A DNA stretch of 45,835 nucleotides from Methanolacinia paynteri (GCF_000784355.1 NZ_AXDV01000005.1:1-45835), one strand, 5' to 3'. Shown: positions 23,267 through 31,748, numbered from the stretch's first letter. A program made the numbers and translations. The notes: generated by a model from the sequence alone, not told the origin.

Positions 23267-24379
23267 ATGAAAAAGCATTATCAGAAGATTCCGCTTTGTA
23301 TACTGGCTGCATGTATGATTTTCGTGATTCTGACAGCAGGATGTACATATAACGGCCCAAACCCACTGGAGAGCACCCCGGCCACACCGACGAATTCCGT
23401 AACAGCAGAAACTACGCAGTCAGTTCAGTCAGGAAGCACACAACCCGCAGTCTCGTGGAAGGACTTCTATCCCGATCATACCGAACAGGAAAAATCTCAA
23501 TTAATCGAAGAAGCGAAAGGCGAGGTCATGAGTACTTTCCCGGACCTGGACAAATCAACGCTGAACGGGAACTGGGTTGAGCACTCAAGAATTACCGACG
23601 ACGGTCTGGAAGAGATCGGCCGACCGTATATTAAATTCGAAGGTATCAAATCCACCTCTGATGACGAAAAATATGCAGTTTTCGTCGACCCGGAATCAAT
23701 GAAGATAATATATTATACTCCGTATAGCGGCAGCCACACCGAACCTGTAATCTCTTTCAATGAGGCAAAGGAAAAAGCGATCGATTTCATAAGAGAGACA
23801 CAGGGTGACGACTCAATAGCTGATGATCCCGACACGTACATATATACTGTAAACTGCTACGAAAGAGATGAATTCGGCCTGCCTGTTGCTCTTGTTAATA
23901 TCTATAAAAAAAGTAATGGAATAACATATACAGACAATTACGTCATGGCCGAATATGATATGAATAAAGACAATATTGAAAGATACCACGACAATTTAGC
24001 AAATTCAGAACTTCTTTCAGGACTTACAACACTTTCGGCACAACCCGAGATCAGCTTTGACGAAGCAGTGAATCTGGTAGAGGATAAAATCGCTGAAAAA
24101 TATAACCTTGATGAGATAGGTGTAGAATACTCCGAAGTTACTCCATATGACAGCTATCTGTTATGGTGGGATGACGACAATATCGTTTACGCTGACGATC
24201 CCGACCCGGTTCCACTGGTATGGTATGCGGGAATTAGTGATGAGAACAGTCGCGAAGAGTCCCAGGAAACCGGTTTGCCTGCCAGATGTGGTGCATTTAT
24301 AGTCGATGCACATACCGGGGAGATCTACAGGCTCGTATACGGAGATATAAAAATCAAAACTTACGGTTATATGGGGTAA
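23267..24379 (+). CDS. PepSY-like lipoprotein, subfamily II, copy 1
   Basis: This 370-aa lipoprotein (lipobox ILTAGC, C26) has a Thr/Pro/Ser-rich linker. It is marked by VSWKDFYPDHTEQEKSQLIE, STLNGNWVEH, a first DPESMKIIYYTPY segment, then ISFDEAVNLVEDKIAEKYNL and the closing DAHTGEIYRLVYG. The layout matches subfamily I (signal, linker, EAKxEI helix, two PepSY-like units), but the sequence is clearly separate. Both subfamilies share the EEAKxEIxRxFP ... LN motif. It is expected on the outer membrane face. Start ATG 23267 follows AGGTGA. Confidence 0.75.
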   Translation: MKKHYQKIPLCILAACMIFVILTAGCTYNGPNPLESTPATPTNSVTAETTQSVQSGSTQPAVSWKDFYPDHTEQEKSQLIEEAKGEVMSTFPDLDKSTLNGNWVEHSRITDDGLEEIGRPYIKFEGIKSTSDDEKYAVFVDPESMKIIYYTPYSGSHTEPVISFNEAKEKAIDFIRETQGDDSIADDPDTYIYTVNCYERDEFGLPVALVNIYKKSNGITYTDNYVMAEYDMNKDNIERYHDNLANSELLSGLTTLSAQPEISFDEAVNLVEDKIAEKYNLDEIGVEYSEVTPYDSYLLWWDDDNIVYADDPDPVPLVWYAGISDENSREESQETGLPARCGAFIVDAHTGEIYRLVYGDIKIKTYGYMG

Positions 24380-24405
24380 AAATCCTCCTCTGTCTCCATT
24401 TTAAC

Positions 24406-24431
24406 GTGCGGGAGATAGATCAACAGGACGT
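24406..24431 (+). promoter_or_regulatory. Island element, degenerate copy G
   Basis: The 26 bases from GTGCGGGAGATAGATCAAC to GGACGT align end to end with copies D-F but have lost the ACGATCGT core. The conserved flank AATCATC...GTAATTTT follows. It is followed at 24487 by a fragment of the dispersed repeat. Confidence 0.4.
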
Positions 24432-24486
24432 TAGAATAATCATCCGTAATTTTCAGATAACAAAGGAATTCACGGAGTGGTGAAGA

Positions 24487-24507
24487 GGGCATAAGCCCCT
24501 GCCGGGG
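24487..24507 (+). repeat. Dispersed repeat, fragment
   Basis: GGGCATAAGCCCCTGCCGGG matches the first 20 bases of the repeats at 22421 and 31359; the rest is missing and the shared lipoprotein upstream segment begins directly after it. Confidence 0.6.
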
Positions 24508-24593
24508 AATAAAAAACGACATTCATCACATAAATCCCTTATTAAGAAATTTGAAAATCATTAGTTCATCCCACATTCCGGACAGGTGATTTA

Positions 24594-25697
24594 ATGAAAA
24601 AGCATTATCAGAAGATTCCGTTTTGTATACTGGCTGCATGTATGTTTTTCGTTATTCTGACATCAGGATGTACATATAACGGTCCAAACCCACTGGAGAA
24701 CACCCCGGCCACACCGACGAATTCCGTAACAGCAGAAACTACGCAGTCAGTTCAGTCAGGAAGCACACAACCGACAGTATCATGGAAAGACTTCTATCCC
24801 GATCATACCGAACAGGAAAAATCTCAATTGATCGAAAAGGCAAAAGACGAGATTCTGAGAGTCTTCCCTACGGTGGATAGATCAACGCTCAACGGAGAGT
24901 GGGTTGAGCATGCAAGAACCAACGGCGCAGGTACAGAAATGATAGGTAGTCCGTATATCGATTTTGAAAATTTGGAATTTTCATCAGGAGAAAACAGGGA
25001 ATTTGTAATAGAAGTAGATCCCGAATCAATGAAGGTAATATATTACTCTCCGTATAAAGGCACTTATTCTTCGGCTAAAATTACCTATGGTGAGGGAAAA
25101 GAAAAGGCAGTCGAGTTCATAAAAAAAGCACAGGGAGGAGATTCGATTGCTGATGATCCTGATGCCTACACTGTTATGAAGAATGAATATGCATCAGGTG
25201 GGAGACCTATGGCATCTGTTTCATATTATAAAAAATTTAATGGAGTTCCATATGAATCTAACAGAGTTTCGGCAGAATATGATCTGAGCCGTGACAAGGT
25301 AGAGAGATATTTCGATTATACAGCAAATCCAGGACTCCTATCAGGATTAACTACGTTATCACCCGAACCTGATATTACTCTTGAAGAAGCAAAACAGATC
25401 TTTGAAAATAAAATTTCTGGAAAATATGATCTTGATGAGTTAGAATTAGAATACTCTGAAACTAGTTCGTTTGACACCTATCTCTTATGGTGGGATGACG
25501 ACAATATTGTTTATGCCGACGATCCCAACCCGATACCTCTGGTATGGTTTATTACATGTAGCGATAAGGATAGTCGCGAAGAATATGAAGAAACAGGTGT
25601 TTCCCCAGAATCTGGGGCATTTATAATCGATGCACATACCGGAGAGATCTACTGGCTTAAATATGGAGAAATATCTATCAAAAAATATTTATCCTAA
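24594..25697 (+). CDS. PepSY-like lipoprotein, subfamily II, copy 2
   Basis: A 367-aa tandem duplicate of the previous gene at an offset of 1327 bases, with the same lipobox (C26). The first 75 codons are almost the same (NSVTAETTQSVQSGSTQP). Divergence rises afterwards, but LLWWDDDNIVYADDPNPIPL and DAHTGEIYWLKYGE keep the pattern. The upstream 86 bases are duplicated too, so each copy has its own CACATAAATC box and AGGTGA ribosome site. Confidence 0.75.
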   Translation: MKKHYQKIPFCILAACMFFVILTSGCTYNGPNPLENTPATPTNSVTAETTQSVQSGSTQPTVSWKDFYPDHTEQEKSQLIEKAKDEILRVFPTVDRSTLNGEWVEHARTNGAGTEMIGSPYIDFENLEFSSGENREFVIEVDPESMKVIYYSPYKGTYSSAKITYGEGKEKAVEFIKKAQGGDSIADDPDAYTVMKNEYASGGRPMASVSYYKKFNGVPYESNRVSAEYDLSRDKVERYFDYTANPGLLSGLTTLSPEPDITLEEAKQIFENKISGKYDLDELELEYSETSSFDTYLLWWDDDNIVYADDPNPIPLVWFITCSDKDSREEYEETGVSPESGAFIIDAHTGEIYWLKYGEISIKKYLS

Positions 25698-25742
25698 ATT
25701 ATGGTTATACAAGTTAAGAATCCTCCTCATTCCTTTTTTAAT

Positions 25743-25768
25743 ATGTAGACGATCGTTCAATAAGACGT
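25743..25768 (+). promoter_or_regulatory. Island element, copy E
   Basis: ATGTAGACGATCGTTCAA (25743-25760) then TAAGACGT, with a perfect ACGATCGT palindrome at 25749-25756. It lies 72 bases before the next lipoprotein start. Confidence 0.65.
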
Positions 25769-25839
25769 TTTTAGGATCAGTCGGAAATCTTTCATGATAA
25801 ATTAAATCGATCAGGTTCAAATTCCAAAATGGTGGTTTT

Positions 25840-26979
25840 ATGAAAAAAATACTAAATGAATTTTCAATTATTTTGGTCGCTGTGGTTATAGTGTTCACAA
25901 TTTTCGCTTCGGGTTGCACAGTTAATAATTCAAACCAGCATGAAGTTACTCCTTCTCCAGGCATTACTTCTTCAGCAACTGAAATTCCGCAAACGGCACA
26001 ATCAGGGATCACTAAACCTTCGGCCAACTGGAAGGATTTCTATCCAGAATATAACGAGTACGACGGCCAGACCAGACAGGAATTGATCGAAGAGGCAAAA
26101 GACGAGATTATGAGACTGTTCCCAAACGTTGACAGGTCAACTCTGAACGGTCAATGGCAGGAACACGTTTACACATACACGAGTATTGCATACGGTTACC
26201 CGGTCATCGTTTTTGAAAATGCAGACTTCACATCTGATAATTTCATGGCTTTACAGGAGGAGATGTCAAACGGAGATTCATCAAGGATTCAGAGAAATCT
26301 GGTGAGAATTGTTTATGATCCCAAATCAGAAAAAGTTCTTGATTTCGGCTCTTATGGCTATAGTACGCCTCCGGCAAGCGCAGAGAGACGAGTAACTTCT
26401 GAAGAGGCAAAAGAGAAATGTTTAAACTTAATCAAAAAAGTAAAAGGAGAAGATTTTGTTAACAACGAAATGAACGATTATTCAATTATCTTTACAGATC
26501 TAGAAGCAGAAGATAATCAAGGAGAAGTAATCGTTGAGTTAGAAGGTTATCCATATGAAAATGTCCCGTATCTCAACGGTGGAATATTCGTTGATTATAA
26601 TTTAGTCCTTGATGAAGTTCTTGGTTATTCAGATTGCACCTATGATCCGGAACTTCTGGCAGCGCTGACTACACTATCCCCAGACCCGGAAATTAAAACG
26701 CTTGAAGAGGCAAAGGGAATATTCGAAGCGAAAGTCGCGGAGAGGTACCCGGGAGAGGTAGATATTGATTACAGAACAGATGAAGGTTTTACAACAAACG
26801 CACTCGTATGGGATAATATTCCAAAGAATATTTTTTCAGACAATCCCGAGCCTTTCAAACTGGTATGGTATCTTGTATTTAATTCAGGTAATGCCAGAAG
26901 GGAGGCGGTAATCGATGCTCACACGGGAGAGATCACATACCTCAGGTACAAGGATATCGATATCGATACCTATGACTGA
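25840..26979 (+). CDS. PepSY-like lipoprotein, subfamily II, copy 3
   Basis: This 379-aa lipoprotein (lipobox IFASGC, C26) shares NWKDFYPEYNEYDGQTRQE, RSTLNGQWQEH, LEEAKGIFEAKVAERYPGE and the closing DAHTGEITYLRYKD with the two preceding genes, but is much more divergent, including in its signal peptide and linker. It has its own upstream element (copy E). Start ATG 25840 follows GGTGG. It ends 283 bases before ABC module 2. Confidence 0.75.
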   Translation: MKKILNEFSIILVAVVIVFTIFASGCTVNNSNQHEVTPSPGITSSATEIPQTAQSGITKPSANWKDFYPEYNEYDGQTRQELIEEAKDEIMRLFPNVDRSTLNGQWQEHVYTYTSIAYGYPVIVFENADFTSDNFMALQEEMSNGDSSRIQRNLVRIVYDPKSEKVLDFGSYGYSTPPASAERRVTSEEAKEKCLNLIKKVKGEDFVNNEMNDYSIIFTDLEAEDNQGEVIVELEGYPYENVPYLNGGIFVDYNLVLDEVLGYSDCTYDPELLAALTTLSPDPEIKTLEEAKGIFEAKVAERYPGEVDIDYRTDEGFTTNALVWDNIPKNIFSDNPEPFKLVWYLVFNSGNARREAVIDAHTGEITYLRYKDIDIDTYD

Positions 26980-27035
26980 AAATCAAAATTGATTCTCACT
27001 TTTTTTAATAATCTAAATTTTTTCCAGGCAGTGAT

Positions 27036-27061
27036 ATGTAGACGATCGTTCAATAAGACGT
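27036..27061 (+). promoter_or_regulatory. Island element, copy F
   Basis: ATGTAGACGATCGTTCAA (27036-27053) then TAAGACGT, identical to copy E over all 26 bases, followed by TTAAATAATTAT. It lies upstream of ABC module 2 in a region alignable with 17487-17715. Confidence 0.65.
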
Positions 27062-27171
27062 TTAAATAATTATATGCAATTTTTCACCGGGATAAGAAGT
27101 AATAATCTTTTTTCAATGGAGTGATGTCTCAGATAAAATGAATTCAGGCAAAATGAAAGTTCAACATTTCC

Positions 27172-27181
27172 CACATAAATC
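27172..27181 (+). promoter_or_regulatory. Shared CACATAAATC box before ABC ATPase 2
   Basis: Same ten bases as at 17623, 82 bases before the start codon and followed by GCATATAAATG. Confidence 0.45.
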
Positions 27182-27262
27182 GCATATAAATGAAGTCAAA
27201 GATTGTTTGATCACATAAAGCAACCCTTTACAATAAAATCCGATTGCATACGGGGGTAAAAA

Positions 27263-28186
27263 ATGATAAAAACCGAAAACCTCACCAAGGAATATAACGG
27301 AAAAAACGCGGTCGACAACCTCAACCTCGAAGTTGGAGACGGAGAAGTCTTCGGGTTCCTCGGCCCGAACGGAGCTGGGAAGAGTACGACCATCCTGATG
27401 CTCACGGGAATGATCGAGCCCACATCCGGCACATGCACGATAGAAGGAGTAAACGTCGCAATAAACCCGCTCAAGGGAAAAGAGATCCTCGGCTACCTCC
27501 CGGAGGATGTCGGGTTTTACAGGAATCTCACCGGTTATGAAAACCTCGACTACCTCGGGAAGTTCTACCCGATAGAAAAAAGGGAGAGGGAAGATCGGAT
27601 CGAGAGACTCTTAAAAAGCGTCAGGCTCAATGGGGTCACACAGAAAGTAGGCGAATATTCGAGGGGAATGAACCAGAGGCTCGGGCTCGCACTTGCACTT
27701 TTGAACGACCCGAAGGTCGTGATCCTCGACGAACCAACCGCAAACCTGGACCCGGAAGGAGTACTCAGGTACAGGGAGATCATAAAAGAGCTTGAAAAAG
27801 AAGGAAAGACAGTTCTCATCTGCTCCCATATTCTCTCCGAAGTCCGGGCGGTCTGCACGACACTCGGCATAATATCCCAGGGAAAACTCGTTGCGAAAGG
27901 ATCTGTCGAAAAGGTCGAAGACGAACTCATCAGGCAGAGCGGAACGAGGCAGAAGATCGTCATCAAATCCATAAACCCGGAACTTTACGAAGAGATCGAA
28001 TCGATCAAAAATCCCGACATCCTTGGGGTGGAAAGGACGAAGGACGGAATCGAGATCTCAGTCCAAACAGACATCCGGCCCCTTCTCGCAGAAAAACTGA
28101 AAGACCACTGCTCCGGTATAACCGAGATGTATCTCGACCGCCCCGGACTTGAAGACTTATTCCTGAAGGTGTACAGGAGGGAGTAG
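27263..28186 (+). CDS. ABC transporter ATP-binding protein, module 2
   Basis: A 307-aa ATPase with intact Walker A (GPNGAGKSTT), signature (YSRGMNQR), Walker B (VVILDEPTANLDP) and H-loop. It differs from the module 1 ATPase at 12 residues by eye, clustered at the first five positions and in the C-terminal extension (GVERTKDGIEISVQT). Several third-codon positions differ, so the copies are not brand new. Purifying selection, gene conversion or both have kept the proteins alike. Start ATG 27263 follows GGGGG; three bases separate it from the permease. Confidence 0.92.
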   Translation: MIKTENLTKEYNGKNAVDNLNLEVGDGEVFGFLGPNGAGKSTTILMLTGMIEPTSGTCTIEGVNVAINPLKGKEILGYLPEDVGFYRNLTGYENLDYLGKFYPIEKREREDRIERLLKSVRLNGVTQKVGEYSRGMNQRLGLALALLNDPKVVILDEPTANLDPEGVLRYREIIKELEKEGKTVLICSHILSEVRAVCTTLGIISQGKLVAKGSVEKVEDELIRQSGTRQKIVIKSINPELYEEIESIKNPDILGVERTKDGIEISVQTDIRPLLAEKLKDHCSGITEMYLDRPGLEDLFLKVYRRE

Positions 28187-28189
28187 AGA

Positions 28190-29164
28190 TTGGATCTTAC
28201 AAGACTTGCGATTATCTCTCAAAAGGAGTTATCCGACCATGTAACAAGCAGGCGATTCCTCCTGATACTAACAATAACATGCCTTGTACTTGGGGTTGCG
28301 GCTGCAAACGGTGTCACGGATTACAACAATGCCCTTGAGAGGTATAAAGTCGGAGAAGAGGGTGATCCTTTCATGCCGTCAATCCTCTACGCGTTTGGAA
28401 AAATTACAGATTCGGTTGGTTTGGAAGGACTGGGGGCGATCATAGGAATTGCAATAGGTTTTGATCTCATTGCAGGAGAGCGGGAGGGAAGATCCTTAAA
28501 GACCATACTCTCACAGCCGCTATACAGGGACGAACTTATAAACGGGAAGGCCATCGGCGGAATAACCACACTCGCAATTATAACACTTGCAGGATTTTTA
28601 ACCATTCTCGCCATATTCCTGGTTATAAGCATTGTTCCTTCTTTTGAAGAGGTCTTTTTAATCGGGGTGATTTGGTTTATAACTCTGCTATATATGATTT
28701 CATACTTTTCAATGGCGCTGATGTCTTCTGTTCTCGCAAAGACCAGTAGCGGAGCCATGATAATCTCACTGATCATCCTGTTCATAATGACGTATATAAT
28801 TCCAGTCGGCGGAGGAGAACTCGGGACCTGTCTTCTCGGACCGGAACCTGAAGACATAGGGTATGACCATGATTCGCAACTACAGGCAAACTATGAAAGA
28901 GCGGTTTTGGATATATATGATTTTTTCAATCTCTTTTCGGCACAAAGGGTCTATAGCAGTATAACCTCCCCAATAACGGATCCATCTTATTATGCAATCT
29001 ATCAGCTTGGGTTTGATAATTTAGACGAAACGGGGAATATTGAAAAACCGTCTTTATTGGGAATTATAGGTGACAAATGGATAAATATCATAGTTTTCAT
29101 TATGTGGCCTGTTCTCTTCTTCGGGATAGCCTATGTGAAATTCATGCGTACGGACCTGAGGTGA
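28190..29164 (+). CDS. ABC-2 type permease 1, module 2
   Basis: This 324-aa homologue of the module 1 first permease has the same TTG start after GGAGGG. GFDLIAGEREGRSLKTILSQ, YRDELINGKAIGG and FFGIAYVKFMRTDLR are conserved, while the long loop before the last helix (about residues 210-290) is largely unrelated. Overall similarity to its module 1 partner is roughly half of the positions, far below that of the ATPases. The loop difference may reflect different substrates or partner lipoproteins. Confidence 0.88.
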   Translation: MDLTRLAIISQKELSDHVTSRRFLLILTITCLVLGVAAANGVTDYNNALERYKVGEEGDPFMPSILYAFGKITDSVGLEGLGAIIGIAIGFDLIAGEREGRSLKTILSQPLYRDELINGKAIGGITTLAIITLAGFLTILAIFLVISIVPSFEEVFLIGVIWFITLLYMISYFSMALMSSVLAKTSSGAMIISLIILFIMTYIIPVGGGELGTCLLGPEPEDIGYDHDSQLQANYERAVLDIYDFFNLFSAQRVYSSITSPITDPSYYAIYQLGFDNLDETGNIEKPSLLGIIGDKWINIIVFIMWPVLFFGIAYVKFMRTDLR

Positions 29165-29173
29165 CGAAGAATT

Positions 29174-30160
29174 ATGGATTTTAAACGAATCACCTTGATA
29201 GGTTACAAGGAATTCCAGGATCATATCACAAGCAGACGGTTCCTCGCCCTCTTGTTTTTGATGCTGACGATAACCGGGATCTTTGTATTCAAGGAGATAG
29301 GCAGTTATATTGAGGATTTGGAGGAATACAGCACACTCTATAGTTACTCCTTTTTTGGCCTTCCAAAACCTGTGAACATCTTCGAAGGTATAAAGTCCGG
29401 AATTGCAGGCAGCTCCATATTCGGGTCGATAATTGCTATTACACTGGGATTTGATCTTATAACGAAAGAGAGAGAGACCGGATCGATCAAGGCGATACTC
29501 TCGGTTCCTGTCTACAGGGACGAAGTCATAAACGGCAAGGCACTTGGAGGTATATTGGCAATAGCACTTGCGGTAACGATCGTCTTCGTGCTGACTCTTG
29601 GAATTATGTTGATATATAGCATTGTTCCGGATCTTAATGAACTGGGCTTCTTATTCGTTTTCTGGTTAATAACGATCCTCTATCTGTCCGGGATCTTTAT
29701 AATGTCATTAATGGTCTCGTCTTTTTCGAAGACAAGCGGAATATCATTTATATACTCATTAATGCTCCTTCTCATCCTGACAAGCGTCATATATTCGACA
29801 GGAGATTTTGCAGTTGACACGATAATGGGGCAGGAGCCTTCGATAAATACGAACAATATGGGTTTATCGGATCCCAAACATTACCAGGAGGAATCCAATG
29901 CCTATTATCAAAGAAGAATAGAGCTTACAAATCTTGTATTTTACATCTCTCTCGATACAAACTACCGTAAAACTTCAATAGCCCTGACCAAGCCTAAATT
30001 GTATCTAAGAACGCAATCCGAATACAATTCTGAGAGTCCAGATCCAACACTTTCCGACATGCTGGGAAAAATCTGGGGCTACGTCCTCTTCCTTATTGCA
30101 TATCCCATAGCCTTCTTCGGGATAGCCTATGTGAAATTCATGAGGATGGATTTAAGGTGA
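29174..30160 (+). CDS. ABC-2 type permease 2, module 2
   Basis: This 328-aa homologue of the module 1 second permease has GFDLITKERETGSIKAILS, YRDEVINGKALGG, six or so helices and the C-terminal FFGIAYVKFMRMDLR. The start is ATG 29174, ten bases after GAGGTGA. Its stop overlaps the ribosome site of the following lipoprotein gene, which ties that lipoprotein to the transporter. Confidence 0.88.
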   Translation: MDFKRITLIGYKEFQDHITSRRFLALLFLMLTITGIFVFKEIGSYIEDLEEYSTLYSYSFFGLPKPVNIFEGIKSGIAGSSIFGSIIAITLGFDLITKERETGSIKAILSVPVYRDEVINGKALGGILAIALAVTIVFVLTLGIMLIYSIVPDLNELGFLFVFWLITILYLSGIFIMSLMVSSFSKTSGISFIYSLMLLLILTSVIYSTGDFAVDTIMGQEPSINTNNMGLSDPKHYQEESNAYYQRRIELTNLVFYISLDTNYRKTSIALTKPKLYLRTQSEYNSESPDPTLSDMLGKIWGYVLFLIAYPIAFFGIAYVKFMRMDLR

Positions 30161-30165
30161 TTACT

Positions 30166-31335
30166 ATGAAAAATAAAAACAGATCAATTCACTACTTGCT
30201 GGCAATCGCAGTCATAATGCTGATTGTATCTTCGCTGCTGGTATCCGGGTGTACCGTAAACAACAGTCCGGCAGTAGCTGCCGGGCCGGATACGACCGTC
30301 CCCGAACAGACCGATCAGCAGCCCGAACAAGTCACAGACAATTATATCGGAGCCGGTGAAAGACTGGCCGAACCTGTAAAAGTCCCCGGAACCTGGATCG
30401 GGACAGATAAATCAAAAGCGATACCGGATTACGATGACGAAACCAAAGAGAAATATCTTGCCGAAGCAAAAGCTGAAATTCTCCGGGTCTTCCCTGAAAC
30501 GGATGTTTCCACACTGAACAGGTATTACTGGGATGCGGAACTTGCAGGCTCGTTTTTCATTCCGGCTCTCGTTTTCAGTGACGTAATCGTGGACAAAACA
30601 GAACCTGAAAATGCCTGCGATCAAATCTATTACAGCCCGGATAAAAAACGAATTACCTGGTGGTATTATGACACAAATTCCCCGGCCAGGGGCACCAGCG
30701 GAAGCGAGATAATACGGCAGGAGGACGTCGATATGGAAAGGGATGTTCTGCCGGTCTTCAAAAATATTATCGGGAACGAGGAGTTTGAAAGAAACAGGGA
30801 CAATTACTCCACATATCTTTTGGACGACGGAAATATCCACCAGACAACCGCCGCGTACATCTGTGAAGGCGGCAGCGGTGTCAAATGCTATATGGGCAAT
30901 ACGAGAGTCTCCTTCAGCAGGACGACCGGAAGAGTTGTGGCATACAGGGAGAATTTCAACGAGGAAGAGTTCTACAGCCAGGCGGTAAAATTGCCCACCG
31001 TCCCGAAAATATCTCTTGAGGAAGCCAAATCGATCCTCGAAGCAAAACTCGACGAACTATACCCTGACGACCCGCAGAATATTCAATATCCCGAAGGGGG
31101 CTCAGCCGATCTTTCAGGCGGCCTGTTCTGGCTCGATTCCTGTGTATACATGGATATAGAAGACGATTACCTGTTAAGCCCCGTACCATTGGCATGGGGA
31201 ATCATATACATAACCAAAGAATCACAAGGCTGGGGCGGATCAGGAGAAATCTGGGCGGCAGTCGATGCAAACACCGGCGAAATAGTGAGTATGTATAACG
31301 ACCGGATAAGGATCTCGGGAAAAACTTACGATTGA
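30166..31335 (+). CDS. PepSY-like lipoprotein, subfamily I, copy 4, linked to ABC module 2
   Basis: A 389-aa lipoprotein (lipobox LLVSGC, C29) of the same subfamily as 12248, 13541 and 16248. It has DYDDETKEKYLAEAKAEILR, STLNRYYWDAELAGSFF, ISLEEAKSILEAKLDELYPDD and the closing DANTGEIVSM. I chose ATG 30166, five bases after the permease stop and with GGTGATT as ribosome site; a GTG at 30157 would overlap the permease. This is the one lipoprotein plainly in an operon with a transporter, which is the main argument that the family serves these ABC modules. Confidence 0.78.
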   Translation: MKNKNRSIHYLLAIAVIMLIVSSLLVSGCTVNNSPAVAAGPDTTVPEQTDQQPEQVTDNYIGAGERLAEPVKVPGTWIGTDKSKAIPDYDDETKEKYLAEAKAEILRVFPETDVSTLNRYYWDAELAGSFFIPALVFSDVIVDKTEPENACDQIYYSPDKKRITWWYYDTNSPARGTSGSEIIRQEDVDMERDVLPVFKNIIGNEEFERNRDNYSTYLLDDGNIHQTTAAYICEGGSGVKCYMGNTRVSFSRTTGRVVAYRENFNEEEFYSQAVKLPTVPKISLEEAKSILEAKLDELYPDDPQNIQYPEGGSADLSGGLFWLDSCVYMDIEDDYLLSPVPLAWGIIYITKESQGWGGSGEIWAAVDANTGEIVSMYNDRIRISGKTYD

Positions 31336-31358
31336 GGACGATTAAACTTTAAAACCGG

Positions 31359-31541
31359 GCATAAGCCCCTAACGGGGCAACCCTATGCTCAGTTCGCTAC
31401 GCGAACCTTCGCAATTGCGATAACCCGACCTGGGCGCTACCCATCCGGGTAGCCCCGGCCGGGAGAGAGACCTGTTATAAAACGTAAAATAAGTTAATGG
31501 AGCGGGAGGGATGCTCGTCCATCCCGACCGCGACTTATCGC
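31359..31541 (+). repeat. Dispersed repeat, copy 2
   Basis: Colinear with 22421-22651: GGGCATAAGCCCCTAACGGG at the start, CTCAGTTCGCTACGCGAAC and CCATCCGGGTAGCC in the middle, and GAGCGGGAGGGATGCTCG ... ATCGCC (31499-31541) at the end. The roughly 45 bases before the last segment in copy 1 are missing here. Confidence 0.75.
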
Positions 31542-31549
31542 CACAGAGA

Positions 31550-31595
31550 GGCCCCGAGGTCGGGGCCGATCCGCGGGCTGCCCGGCGGCCCGCGG
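31550..31595 (+). terminator. Two GC-rich hairpins after the repeat
   Basis: GGCCCCGA/TCGGGGCC (31550-31567, 2-base centre) is followed by CCGCGGGC/GCCCGCGG (31571-31578 and 31588-31595). They lie between convergent genes and are far richer in G and C than the surroundings. Terminator is one reading; a structured RNA or mobile-element end is another. Confidence 0.45.
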
Positions 31596-31748
31596 CGAGG
31601 GGTTGTCAACGATGCACCGGTTACATATGGATTACATATCCAAAAAGCCGGGAAATCCTATATTTCCGTAGAAAAAATCCGATCTACAGTTTCAAAAAAA
31701 TATTGTTGTTGAGGAAAACCCTTCAATTACATATCATGATATTATTTT
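31596..31748. other. Intergenic tail of the island
   Basis: About 150 AT-rich bases run to the convergent regulator gene. No gene or RNA was seen; overlapping short frames run through the hairpins and repeat and were rejected. Confidence 0.4.

Noticed and set aside
12096-27061. CRISPR reading of the recurring 26-bp element
   Set aside because: Copies are kilobases apart with genes between them; there is no regular spacer length and no cas gene.
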